A stretch of 64,000 nt of DNA. Origin: Paraburkholderia lycopersici. Lineage in GTDB: Bacteria > Pseudomonadota > Gammaproteobacteria > Burkholderiales > Burkholderiaceae. The translations under genes and the position numbers were made by a program. The stretch is from assembly GCF_900096975.1 (NCBI RefSeq), contig NZ_FMYQ01000022.1, positions 1 through 64,000 on the forward strand. Reading direction: 5' to 3'. The stretch's first letter is position 1. Every line of letters begins with the position of its first letter. Below are positions 53,691 to 61,924 of the stretch, piece after piece. The notes under the pieces were generated by a model, which was not told the origin of the DNA, did no database searches, and saw only the letters and a program-made list of their open reading frames with translations.

Positions 53691-54225
53691 TCGAAAGACC
53701 GCTTTACGTTGCGGGCGCCCCGGTGCGCAAGAGCGTTTCGTGAATCGACATCAACGCGGACGCGGATGCCGGTCCGCCCGTCATTCACGGCACGGTCACC
53801 GACCTTGAAGGCAAGCCGCGCGCTGGCGCCCTGGTGGAATGCTGGCACGCCAACTCGAAGGGCTTCTATTCGCACTTCGACCCGACCGGCGCGCAGGACG
53901 ATTTCAACCTGCGCGGCGCCGTCAGGACGGGGGGCAGACGGCAAGTATGAATTCCGCACGCTCATGCCGGTGGGCTACGGCTGCCCGCCGCAGGGCGCAA
54001 CGCAGCAACTGTTGAACGGGCTCGGCCGCCATGGCAACCGCCCGGCGCACGTGCACTTCTTCGTGACCTCGGAAAGCAGCCGCAAGCTGACCACGCAATT
54101 CAATATCGAAGGCGACCCGCTGATCTGGGATGACTTCGCCTACGCGACGCGCGAAGAACTGATTCCGCACGTAGCCGAAAAGACCGGCGGTACGGCGATC
54201 GGCCTGAAAGCCGACACGTACAAGG
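53691..54225 (+). pseudogene. catA: Broken catechol 1,2-dioxygenase gene
   Basis: From 53691 the reading is ERPLYVAGAPVRKSVS, a TGA stop, then IDINADADAGPPVIHGTVTD, GALVECWHANSKGFYSHFDP and DDFNLRGAV. An extra G near 53930 shifts the frame, which continues ADGKYEFRTLMPVGYG, NRPAHVHFFVTS and QFNIEGDPLIWDD. The Fe-ligand-bearing blocks (Tyr, Tyr, His, His) are recognisable as CatA. The N-terminal third is missing, and the end after ADTYKD is replaced by unrelated sequence. The gene is therefore truncated at both ends, with one stop and one frameshift. Confidence 0.88.
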
Positions 54226-54879
54226 ACGCTTCCGCGCCTGGGCCACGGCCACAGAGATGGCGTAGCTGTCCAGGAGGGCGGCGCATCGCCGTACCTTGAA
54301 GCGAAGGGAAAAAAGTCAATCCTTCGTTCGAAGCTTCGCCGCGTGAGGCGTCGGTGTTCCACCATACGCCCCGCGCGGCGAAGCCGTATCGGAACTCGTG
54401 GCGCATGCCCATACGGATGATCGCCTGTTTGTCGTCCGCTAATGCGAAGGGGCCATTGATGGTCGCCACGGCGGCGTTGCCGGTCGAATCCGCGTCGAAG
54501 CTTTCTGATAAACGCCAATCAGACCACGCGGATTGGGGCAGGAAGAAAGGTCGCCAAGATTGCGAAAGCGCGTGTTCGAATAGACGGCACCTTGCAGTGC
54601 CCAAGGCCATCGGCCATGCGGCGGCGCCCAGCGTTGTGCTTAAGGGGCTTTTATCTTTCGTATATTATTTTACATAATCAAAGTTATCGCATTTTTGATT
54701 GTAGCGGCTATATCCTAATGTCGTGTTCTGGCTATTTACAGATGTCGTGTTCTTGACCACTGGCATGCTGGGCGGCTCGTGCGAACTGCGGAGCCGGCCA
54801 TGCGACCATGCGACCATGCGACCAGGCGAACTGGTGGCACTGATGTTGATGTGCACGCCGAATTGACCCACCGGAGCCA
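54226..54879. other. Decayed region between catA remnant and IS3 remnant
   Basis: No intact gene. On the minus strand from about 54530 to 54310 there is a protein-like reading (NGPFALADDKQAIIRMGMRH, then GFAARGVWWNTDASRGEA) that looks like a fragment of a real but unrecognised gene. From about 54650 to 54830 the sequence is AT-rich with short direct repeats (three GCGACCATGC-like units near 54796-54823). Confidence 0.4.
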
Positions 54880-55171
54880 CTAATGGCTGCATGCGTCGAG
54901 TATCGCAGCAAGATACGCAAAGCCGGACGCCAGTGCAACGTAGGTGATATCGGCAACCCACACCTGGTCAGGTCGATCCGGAATGCGGTTGCGGTACAGG
55001 TTCGGGAAGACAGGGTTGTCGTGCTGGCTGCCAGTGGTGCGCCACGTAGCGACGTCGTCGTATCGCGCCAAGGCCATGCTCGCGCATGATGCGCGCCGTG
55101 CGTTTGTGATTGATCTGATAGCCACGCGCCGGCGGCAATCGGGAGAGGTCGTCTTCGTTCAGGCGCCTCAC
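54880..55171 (-). pseudogene. Remnant of IS3-family OrfB transposase
   Basis: On the minus strand: RLPPARGYQINHKRTARIMR with EHGLGA, then after a frameshift NLYRNRIPDRPDQVWVADIT and YVALASGFAYLAAILDACSH followed by a stop. The DQVWVADITY stretch contains the first Asp of the DDE integrase core, and INHKRTARIMREHGL is the HTH_21 segment. Only about 95 codons of roughly 280 remain, so it is inactive. Confidence 0.85.
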
Positions 55172-55253
55172 GATAGCGGACTGCTGCGTGCAGTGGGTTT
55201 ACGTCAATTTGTAACGGCTCCTCGAGCCGTTGTTTACTGGCAACGCCCGGCGT

Positions 55254-55607
55254 TCAGCTCGCGTGACGGTACGGCCGTACCGGATGGCGGCGCACTGCAT
55301 CAACGTCGATGCCCTCGATCAGCCAGTGCCGCTGTTCGGTCGTCAGTTCGATCACCGCCTGCTGCCGGCGTGGCCAGACGAAGCGATCTTCCTCAAGGCG
55401 ACGCAACATCAGCCAGAAACCGGTGCGCTCGTACGGCAGCAACTTAACCCGGTTGCGTTTGCGGTTATGGAAGGCAAACACCGAGCGTGCGAACGGATCG
55501 AGCTGCATCGACTGCTCGACCAGCATCACCAGATTGTTGATACCGGCCCGGAAGTCGATTGGCTCCCGATGCAGGAATACCTTCAGGTCGGCCTCAAAGC
55601 GAAACAT
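55254..55607 (-). CDS. tnpB: IS66 family TnpB (Orf2) protein
   Basis: A 117-residue IS66 Orf2 protein: FLHREPIDFRAGINNLVMLV, then FAFHNRKRNRVKLLPYERTG and FWLMLRRLEEDRFVWP are the family signature. The start shares one base with the tnpA stop (ATGA). The reading is intact, but the third gene of the element, tnpC (the DDE transposase), is absent downstream, where an IS3 remnant begins instead. The element is therefore probably immobile. Confidence 0.92.
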   Translation of the reverse strand: MFRFEADLKVFLHREPIDFRAGINNLVMLVEQSMQLDPFARSVFAFHNRKRNRVKLLPYERTGFWLMLRRLEEDRFVWPRRQQAVIELTTEQRHWLIEGIDVDAVRRHPVRPYRHAS

Positions 55608-56080
55608 CAGCACGCTCCCAATGCGGTAACCATTGCGGCCACCAGTTCGGCATCGCCTCCCGCGCATTCGAGCTCGAGCTTTACGCCGTTGGGCAACTGC
55701 GCCGACAGCCGCGCCGACGTCGTTGATCGCGGCGACAGACGCGATGGTTCCCGTTCTGGTACGGGCCGCGCAGCAGGTGCCGCTGCCAGCACTGGCACCG
55801 GCGCCGGACCATCGTTCGCGACGACGACCGGCACGAAGGCCGATGACCCGCACGCCACGCCGTTTCTCACCGGGGTATTTGAGCGTTCGTGCTGCCGAAC
55901 CCATTTGTGCAACTGGTTGGCGTTCACTCCAGCCTTCAGGGCCAGGCCAGGCAGCGATGCGCCCGGTTGCCGGCAGGCCTCGATCAGCCGTCGCTTGCCC
56001 GCTGGATCGAAGCTGCGCTTGCCGCCGACACCAACGCGCGTCACCCGTAAGGGCAAAAAGGTCAGGTCATCCTTGGTCAT
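55607..56080 (-). CDS. tnpA: IS66 family TnpA (Orf1) protein
   Basis: A 157-residue IS66 Orf1 protein. The N-terminal HTH reads GKRRLIEACRQPGASLPGLA, then GVNANQLHKWVRQHE; a long Ala/Pro/Val-rich linker leads to the conserved C-terminal VKLELECAGGDAELVAAMV. IS66 Orf1 is an accessory protein for transposition. ATG 56080 is the natural start. The tnpA-tnpB pair is intact, without tnpC, and no obvious IS66 terminal inverted repeat was recognised on the right side. Confidence 0.88.
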   Translation of the reverse strand: MTKDDLTFLPLRVTRVGVGGKRSFDPAGKRRLIEACRQPGASLPGLALKAGVNANQLHKWVRQHERSNTPVRNGVACGSSAFVPVVVANDGPAPVPVLAAAPAARPVPEREPSRLSPRSTTSARLSAQLPNGVKLELECAGGDAELVAAMVTALGAC

Positions 56081-56504
56081 GGATTGCGTCCGCAAGTTGG
56101 GTTGCGGACGCAATCGTGGACCTTCTCAAACACGGAAGTTAGGTGGGCGGAAACTGGCGCTGACTTTCAGACGGCGTTGTCGGCTGCTCTGGAGACCCGA
56201 TAGCCGGCACGGCTTCCTCGCGCCCAGTCCCCCACAACACCAACCCCGGGTTTCTCGACCCGGACGGAGCCCGCCCCGCTGCGCTTCGCCACCTGTCTGC
56301 TCCCCTCTTTCCCTCTGCCTCGTGCCCGCCCATCGCCCCCTTCCGAGGGGCCCAGCGACGAGTCCAGCCATGCGGCAGGAATTTTTTCCTGTTGACGATC
56401 ATTTTTTAATAGTAAACAGTACGACTGTAAGACAATTTATTTAACGGCTACATGGCTCCTTCGACGGGGAGCGACCGGACAGCCATTTCACGTACGGAGT
56501 TGCG
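56081..56504. other. Region between IS66 remnant and MFS gene
   Basis: About 420 bases without a gene. The left part is GC-rich; the last 110 bases before the MFS start are AT-rich and hold the operator candidate at 56416-56428. Confidence 0.45.
56416..56428. promoter_or_regulatory. Palindromic operator candidate (GntR-type) upstream of the MFS gene
   Basis: ACAGT-ACG-ACTGT is a perfect inverted repeat 77 bases upstream of the MFS start. Its core GTACGAC, and the nearby GACGATCAT at 56395, both recur before the EthD-like gene at 63905-63917. A TTGACG hexamer lies at 56392-56397. Confidence 0.5.
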
Positions 56505-57776
56505 ATGCACATGTCTGAACCATCAACCCTGACACGGGGGCTTACCTCGGCCTCTCCGGCCAGTCCCCGACGCTGGCTTATCGCGGGCGTGCTGTTCATT
56601 GCCGTTCTGTCGGCATTCTTCGACCGCATCAGCATCGCCATTCTGTTCACCGATCATTCATTTCAAAATGAAGTAGGCGGCGGCATGGGCGCCGCGAAGA
56701 TGGGGCTGCTGATGACCGTCTTCGTTTTTGCCTACGGCATTTCCGGCGTGCTGTTCGGGTTCGTCGGCGACGTGTTCGGCGCAAAGCGCTCCATCACCGT
56801 CGGTGCCGTGATCTGGGGCGTGTCGATGCTCCTGATTGGCTCGACGAGCAGCTTCACCGCCATGCTGTTTTATCGCGCGCTGCTCGGTATGGCCGAAGGC
56901 CCCCAGTTCTCGCTGACCAACAAGCTGGTCAAACAGTGGTTTCCCCCGGAAGAACAGGCAAGGGCAAACGCGATGTGGCTGGTCGGCAGCCCGCTCGGCT
57001 CCGCCATCGGCTTTGCCCTGACCCTGCATATCGTCGCCGCATACGGGTGGCGCTCGTCGTTCATGTTTTATGCGGCGCTGAATCTGCTGGTCGTGCTGCC
57101 GCTCGTGCTCTTCCTGATCAAGGACCGCCCCGAGACCGCCGTCGCCCCGGCGTCCGCGGCAGCGGTGGATCACGAACCGTACATGCAGAAAGTCCTGCAG
57201 TTCATCAAGGACTGGCGCTTCTGGATGCTGACGCTCTTCAACACCTGCGCGCTGATCTATCTGTGGGGACTGAACAGCTGGCTGCCGAGCTATCTGGTTC
57301 GCGCCCGCCATTTCGATCTTCATAAATCCGGCGTTTATGCGTGGCTGCCGTTCGTCACGATGTTCCTCGGCATGGTGCTGAGTTCCTGGCTGTCCGACAA
57401 GCTGAAACGACGCGCGCTCGTATGCGCCGGCTCCTTTCTTCTTGCCGGCGTCTCGATGTGGCTCGTCATCCAGATGCCCGATCCCCAGGCGGCCGCCATG
57501 CTGGTCGCCACCAGTTCCTTATTCTGGGGCGCCGGCCTGCCGCCGCAGTTCGCCCTGGCGCTTCGGATCCTTCCGGCCCGGGCCGTTGCTGCGGGTGTCG
57601 GCGTGCATAACGGTCTTGGAAACGTGATCTCGGCGTTCTCGCCCCTCGTCATCGGCGCGCTGATACAGAGCAGCGGGAGCTTCGACATCGGCCTGACTAT
57701 CCTGCCCGTGGCCGCGCTGATCGGCTCGGCAGGCATGGCCACCCTGATCAGGGGAGAAGCAAGGCAAGGCGGCTGA
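56505..57776 (+). CDS. MFS transporter (ACS-like) of the hydroxylase module
   Basis: A 423-residue, 12-helix transporter: FIAVLSAFFDRISIAILFTD at helix 1, GFVGDVFGAKRSITVGAVIW as a variant A-motif, and FYRALLGMAEGPQFSLTNKL, typical of anion:cation symporters importing organic acids. It heads a plus-strand set (MFS, porin, flavin reductase, monooxygenase, MarR). The palindrome 77 bases upstream suggests control by the GntR protein encoded at 61925. Confidence 0.87.
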   Translation: MHMSEPSTLTRGLTSASPASPRRWLIAGVLFIAVLSAFFDRISIAILFTDHSFQNEVGGGMGAAKMGLLMTVFVFAYGISGVLFGFVGDVFGAKRSITVGAVIWGVSMLLIGSTSSFTAMLFYRALLGMAEGPQFSLTNKLVKQWFPPEEQARANAMWLVGSPLGSAIGFALTLHIVAAYGWRSSFMFYAALNLLVVLPLVLFLIKDRPETAVAPASAAAVDHEPYMQKVLQFIKDWRFWMLTLFNTCALIYLWGLNSWLPSYLVRARHFDLHKSGVYAWLPFVTMFLGMVLSSWLSDKLKRRALVCAGSFLLAGVSMWLVIQMPDPQAAAMLVATSSLFWGAGLPPQFALALRILPARAVAAGVGVHNGLGNVISAFSPLVIGALIQSSGSFDIGLTILPVAALIGSAGMATLIRGEARQGG

Positions 57777-57822
57777 TCCAGCCGGATGACGTGAAAACAT
57801 AATCGTTCCATAGGGGTCCTAC

Positions 57823-58899
57823 ATGAAAAAAACCGTCACTTCTTCAATGCTTTTCCTGCTCGCTACCGGCATGGCACATGCGCAAAGCAGCGTTTCGATG
57901 TACGGCAGTATCGATGAAGGCATTACCTACAATACGAACGCCAAAGGGCATGGCACGGCCACGGTCGGCCCGGTCGCGGTTCCCGACTTCTACGGCATTC
58001 GCGGCACGGAAGACCTCGGCAACCACCTGAAGGCCATCTTCGCCCTGCAAAACGGTTTTCTTTCGAGCACCGGCGCGGGCACCATCGCCGGCGAGGCGTT
58101 CAGTCACTTCTCGTGGGTAGGCCTGTCCAGCGACTACGGCACGCTGACCCTCGGCAGACAACTCGACCTGAATGCGGAAGTCAACCGCGTCAACGCAAAC
58201 GGCGCGGTGCAATACACCTTCTATGCGTTCCACCCCGCCAACCTCGACAACCTGGGCATCCGCGGCGACTCGATCAACAACTCGATCAAATACGCCACGC
58301 CGTCCTATCACGGGTTGTCAGCGGCATTCCTCTATGGATTCGGCGACGGAACGACGCAATTGGGGCGCGTCATCAGTGCGGATATCACGTATAAGAGCGG
58401 CCCTCTGCGAGTCGCGGCCGTCTATAGCGGATGGCGCAATCACTCCATCGATCTGGCCACGCAACTGGGCTACACGAGCTTTCTCGGCCAGCAACTGACC
58501 AGCGGCAAACTGTTCCTGGCGAAGGACCAGAACATCATTGGGTTATCCGCCTTCTATTCGGCCAGCCCTCATCTCGACCTGCACGGCGTGCTGACACAGG
58601 TCAATCTGGACGCCGAAGCCGGGGAAGCCAGGATGAGAACGGCAGAACTCGGGGCCGACATCCACGTCACCCATGCCAATACGATCGCCGTCGGCGGCTA
58701 CCTGTCCTGGCTGAGCGGCACGCGATATGAAAACATCGGCGTCGGCGACCTCCACCAGCTCTCCCGCCGAACGCTGGTTTATGCTCAGGTAACCTATGAA
58801 CATGCCGACGGGTTCGGCAATGCCGCGATCCCGCTGCTCGCGCCGTCCAACAGCCCGAACCAGACAGCCATTCGCGTAGGCGTTCACCACTTCTTCTGA
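57823..58899 (+). CDS. Trimeric porin (OmpC-like)
   Basis: A 358-residue porin. The signal peptide is MKKTVTSSMLFLLATGMAHA and the mature chain opens QSSVSMYGSIDEGITYNTNA. FYGIRGTEDLGNHLKAIFAL and WVGLSSDYGTLTLGRQLDLN are the usual family blocks; the end GVHHFF is the standard C-terminal barrel signal. It follows the MFS gene by 46 bases and likely provides outer-membrane entry for the same substrate. Confidence 0.92.
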   Translation: MKKTVTSSMLFLLATGMAHAQSSVSMYGSIDEGITYNTNAKGHGTATVGPVAVPDFYGIRGTEDLGNHLKAIFALQNGFLSSTGAGTIAGEAFSHFSWVGLSSDYGTLTLGRQLDLNAEVNRVNANGAVQYTFYAFHPANLDNLGIRGDSINNSIKYATPSYHGLSAAFLYGFGDGTTQLGRVISADITYKSGPLRVAAVYSGWRNHSIDLATQLGYTSFLGQQLTSGKLFLAKDQNIIGLSAFYSASPHLDLHGVLTQVNLDAEAGEARMRTAELGADIHVTHANTIAVGGYLSWLSGTRYENIGVGDLHQLSRRTLVYAQVTYEHADGFGNAAIPLLAPSNSPNQTAIRVGVHHFF

Positions 58900-59108
58900 T
58901 CCCCGTTCGCCCCACCGAGGCCTGCCACGTCTGCTCCATCGGCGACCAGACACGGAGGGCCTTTTTCTTCTCCCGCTCTCCTCAAAGCCGCATTCATTCC
59001 GGTAGCCGGACCGACCGCAGGCCGCTGCGCGCGCGCCGGTGCGGCCACTCGCCGGCCGCACCGGCGGACGCTTTGCCGGGGCATATATAAAACAAAACAA
59101 ATATAGTT

Positions 59109-59124
59109 GACAAATATATTTGTC
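59109..59124. promoter_or_regulatory. MarR-type palindromic operator candidate
   Basis: GACAAATATATTTGTC is a perfect 16-base palindrome, 62 bases upstream of the flavin-reductase start. It overlaps a TTGACA hexamer (59107-59112) that would serve as a -35 box, so a bound repressor would block the promoter. The MarR protein at 61411 is the natural candidate. Confidence 0.7.
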
Positions 59125-59186
59125 CGCCCGAACATGCTCCTCAGATCAGTTCCATCTACATCCAGCAGGAACACGGAGCCCACCAT

Positions 59187-59696
59187 ATGAATAGGAATAC
59201 TGAAAAATTCAGGAATGCAATGCGGCTTCTTGTCGGAGGAGTGACCGTGCTGACGACGGCAACCGGCGACGAAAAGCGCGGCATGACCGCAACGGCCGTC
59301 TGTTCGCTTTCGGCGGAACCTCCGAGGGTTCTGGCCTGCATCAACATGTCCGGGGAAATGTTCCGGCTCGTCGGCCAGAGCGGCGCGCTCACGGTGAATT
59401 TTCTCGGAGCCGGACACGAAGACATTGCGATGATGTTTGGCGGCGCAAGGCCATCGGACGACCCGCTCGATCGTCTTCAATGGGTCGAAGGCAGCAATGG
59501 CGCCCCGAGATTTTCCGAGGCCGTCGCGGCGCTCGAATGCACGGTCGCCGACGTTTTCCCGTATGGAACCCATGCGATCGTGATTTGCGATGTCCAGAAC
59601 ATCGAAACCAACGAAAACCCTCATCCCCTTGTTTACGTCAACGGCCGTTTCGAGCACCTCGCGGCGGCCGATCACAGAAAACTCGATCCGCAGTAA
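59187..59696 (+). CDS. HpaC-like flavin reductase
   Basis: A 169-residue flavin reductase: LVGGVTVLTTATGDEKRGMT, then EPPRVLACINMSGEMFRL and GTHAIVICDVQNIE. It fits the HpaC group that supplies reduced FAD to HpaB-type hydroxylases, one of which follows 68 bases downstream. It is a distant relative of the two iac-region reductases and shares no long identical stretch with them. A strong palindrome over its probable promoter suggests repression by MarR. Confidence 0.9.
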   Translation: MNRNTEKFRNAMRLLVGGVTVLTTATGDEKRGMTATAVCSLSAEPPRVLACINMSGEMFRLVGQSGALTVNFLGAGHEDIAMMFGGARPSDDPLDRLQWVEGSNGAPRFSEAVAALECTVADVFPYGTHAIVICDVQNIETNENPHPLVYVNGRFEHLAAADHRKLDPQ

Positions 59697-59764
59697 TCCC
59701 CTCAATCCCTGGTCCCTCATCCAGGGAAAAGTCGTATTTGCATTCGTCCACGGAGAAACCCCAC

Positions 59765-61207
59765 ATGCGCACAGGCAGCGAATATCTTGCGAGCATCAAG
59801 AACGATGGTCGCCGTGTTTTCATTGACGGAGAAGTCGTCGGCGACGTGACCACGCACCCGGCATTCTGCGGAGCAACGCGGTCCATCGCTCACCTCTACG
59901 ACATTGCCGCCGCCCCGGAAAATCGCGAGGTCATGACCTACACGACCGAAACCGGAACGCAGGCACTTCGCTGCTTTCAGATCCCGCGTTCGGCAGCGGA
60001 ACTCGGCGAACGACGCCGCGCCGCCGAAAAATGGGCGGAATCGACATGTGGGCTGATGGGCCGTTCGCCCGACCATGTGGGCAGTTTCCTGGCCGGATTC
60101 GCAGCGAAGCCCGCCCTGTTCGGCTCCGCCGGCGATCATTTCGCAAAAAACGTATCGCGGTTTTACCAATATGCCCGCGACAACTCCCTGTATGCGACCT
60201 ACGCCATCGTTCCGCCGCAGATCGATCGCAGCAAACCGGCGCATCAGCAATCGGATCCGACGCTGTATGCCGGCGTCGTGAAGGAGCGCGATGACGGCAT
60301 CGTGTTGCGCGGCGCGCAGCAACTTGCGACAGGCGCAGCCCTTGCCGACTACGTGTACCTCAGTTGCATCCACCCGCTGACGCCCGGAGACGACGCCTAC
60401 GCAAACGGCGTCATGATTCCGGTCAATGCGCCCGGGGTGAAGATTTACTCGCGCCGCTCGTTTGCCTCGAACGCCACGAGCACGTTCGACTATCCGCTGT
60501 CGAGCCGCTTCGACGAAACCGATGCGCTGCTGGTGCTGGACGACGTGTTCGTCCCGTGGGAAAACGTGTTCATCTATCGTAATCGCCAGATCTGCTGGGA
60601 TCAGTGGTGGAAAGCGCCGTCGCACTCGTACGGCAACCATCAGGCCCAGACGCGCTATGCGACCAAGCTGCGTTTCATGCTCGGCCTGACGAAGCACATC
60701 AACGAACTGACGGGCAACGACGCCCTGCCGCCGGTGCAGGTCCAGATGGGGGAAATGGCGGCCATCGCCACCATCGTCGAATCCATGGTGCTCGCCCAGG
60801 AAACGCAAAGCTATATCGACGAAGACGGCATTGCGTGGCCGTCGAAACAGGCGCTCTACTCGGTCATGTCGCTGCAGTCGCAACTGAACCCGAAGATGGT
60901 AGATATCGTTCGCGAGCTGAGTGGCGGTTCGATGATCATGCTGCCCTCTTCCGTGCACGATTACGAGAATCCCGAAACCGCCGCCGACCTCGAACGGTAC
61001 GTCAGTTCGCCGAATGCGTCCTCGCGCAAGCGCGTCGCACTTCTGAAGATGGCATGGGACGTAATCGGAACGGAGTTTGCGGGCCGCCACCAGCAATATG
61101 AAAAGTTCTATGGCGGGGCATCCTTCCTCGTCAAGCAGAACATGGCCCGCGCCTATGACTTCGGCCGCGCCAAGCAGCTCGTGGACAACGTTCTCGCATT
61201 GGGCTAA
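59765..61207 (+). CDS. HpaB-family flavin-dependent aromatic hydroxylase
   Basis: A 480-residue oxygenase of the 4-hydroxyphenylacetate 3-monooxygenase/chlorophenol hydroxylase family: MRTGSEYLASIKNDGRRVFI, HPAFCGATRSIAHLYDIA, ATGAALADYVYLSCIHPLTP and LPSSVHDYENPETAADLERY are recognisable blocks. The FAD-binding middle domain and C-terminal helices are complete. It uses reduced flavin from the upstream HpaC-like protein to add a hydroxyl ortho to a phenolic group. The exact phenol is not determinable. GGAGA nine bases upstream supports ATG 59765. Confidence 0.9.
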   Translation: MRTGSEYLASIKNDGRRVFIDGEVVGDVTTHPAFCGATRSIAHLYDIAAAPENREVMTYTTETGTQALRCFQIPRSAAELGERRRAAEKWAESTCGLMGRSPDHVGSFLAGFAAKPALFGSAGDHFAKNVSRFYQYARDNSLYATYAIVPPQIDRSKPAHQQSDPTLYAGVVKERDDGIVLRGAQQLATGAALADYVYLSCIHPLTPGDDAYANGVMIPVNAPGVKIYSRRSFASNATSTFDYPLSSRFDETDALLVLDDVFVPWENVFIYRNRQICWDQWWKAPSHSYGNHQAQTRYATKLRFMLGLTKHINELTGNDALPPVQVQMGEMAAIATIVESMVLAQETQSYIDEDGIAWPSKQALYSVMSLQSQLNPKMVDIVRELSGGSMIMLPSSVHDYENPETAADLERYVSSPNASSRKRVALLKMAWDVIGTEFAGRHQQYEKFYGGASFLVKQNMARAYDFGRAKQLVDNVLALG

Positions 61208-61410
61208 CCCGGACCATCGTCGTGCCGGATGCGGCTCCCGGCACGACGGCTGCCATAGCCGGTCGCGCGCCTATGAGCAACCCGACATCGAACGGGTCGG
61301 GGCGCGACCGCAATGACGAAGGGCGCTGTCCGGTGGCTCGCGAGTCGGTCGGCAAAGCCCTCTTCCATCAAAAACTGTATGATTTAAAAATCGTTACCAC
61401 TTTCCCGATC

Positions 61411-61905
61411 ATGTCCGATTCGCTCGCGCCTCTTGCTCGCTCATTCAGCCTGAAGGCAATCAGGGATGCACGCGAAACCGCCGAAAAACACCTGTATTTC
61501 AGTGGAGTCGCCAATGCGCGGTATGTCCTGCGCAAGGTGTTTCGCATCATCGAAGAGCACGCAAAAGAACATGGCCTCGACGCCATTCACCACCAGAGCC
61601 TGATCCAGATATACGGGAGCCAGGACGGCCGGCTGCGCGTGAAGGAACTCGCTGCGCGCATGGATATTTCGCAGGCGTTCGCCTCGAGTGTTTCCAGCAC
61701 ACTCATTGCCAAGGGCTACGCCGAACGCATTCCGTGCGAGGACGACTTGCGATCGAACTTCATCGGCATCACCAGCAACGGCGTGAAACTGCTATGCACG
61801 ATAGACGATGCGGTACGCGTGCACGTCGAATATTTCACCAAACAGCTCTCGGATAGCGAGCGGGAAATGGTCATCTACATGATGATGTTCTACATCGGCC
61901 TGTAA
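61411..61905 (+). CDS. MarR-family regulator
   Basis: A 164-residue winged-helix regulator: HHQSLIQIYGSQDGRLRVKE, then MDISQAFASSVSSTLIAKGY and ERIPCEDDLRSNFIGITSNG show the helix-turn-helix and wing with the usual DDLRS (DxRs) motif. MarR proteins usually repress and are released by a phenolic ligand. The best operator is the 16-base palindrome before the reductase gene. The frame extends far upstream of 61411, but the ATG there gives normal family length. It converges with the GntR fusion across 19 bases. Confidence 0.86.
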   Translation: MSDSLAPLARSFSLKAIRDARETAEKHLYFSGVANARYVLRKVFRIIEEHAKEHGLDAIHHQSLIQIYGSQDGRLRVKELAARMDISQAFASSVSSTLIAKGYAERIPCEDDLRSNFIGITSNGVKLLCTIDDAVRVHVEYFTKQLSDSEREMVIYMMMFYIGL

Positions 61906-61924
61906 AGCCGGCCCGTAACATCGG

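Noticed and set aside
53545..53808. 87-residue plus-strand open frame at the left of the catA remnant
   Set aside because: It crosses the catA remnant in the wrong frame and has no recognisable domain.
54680..54870. GCGACCATGC-like short repeats near 54800 as a CRISPR-like or regulatory array
   Set aside because: Only about three imperfect tandem units without spacers; more likely local slippage duplication in decayed DNA.
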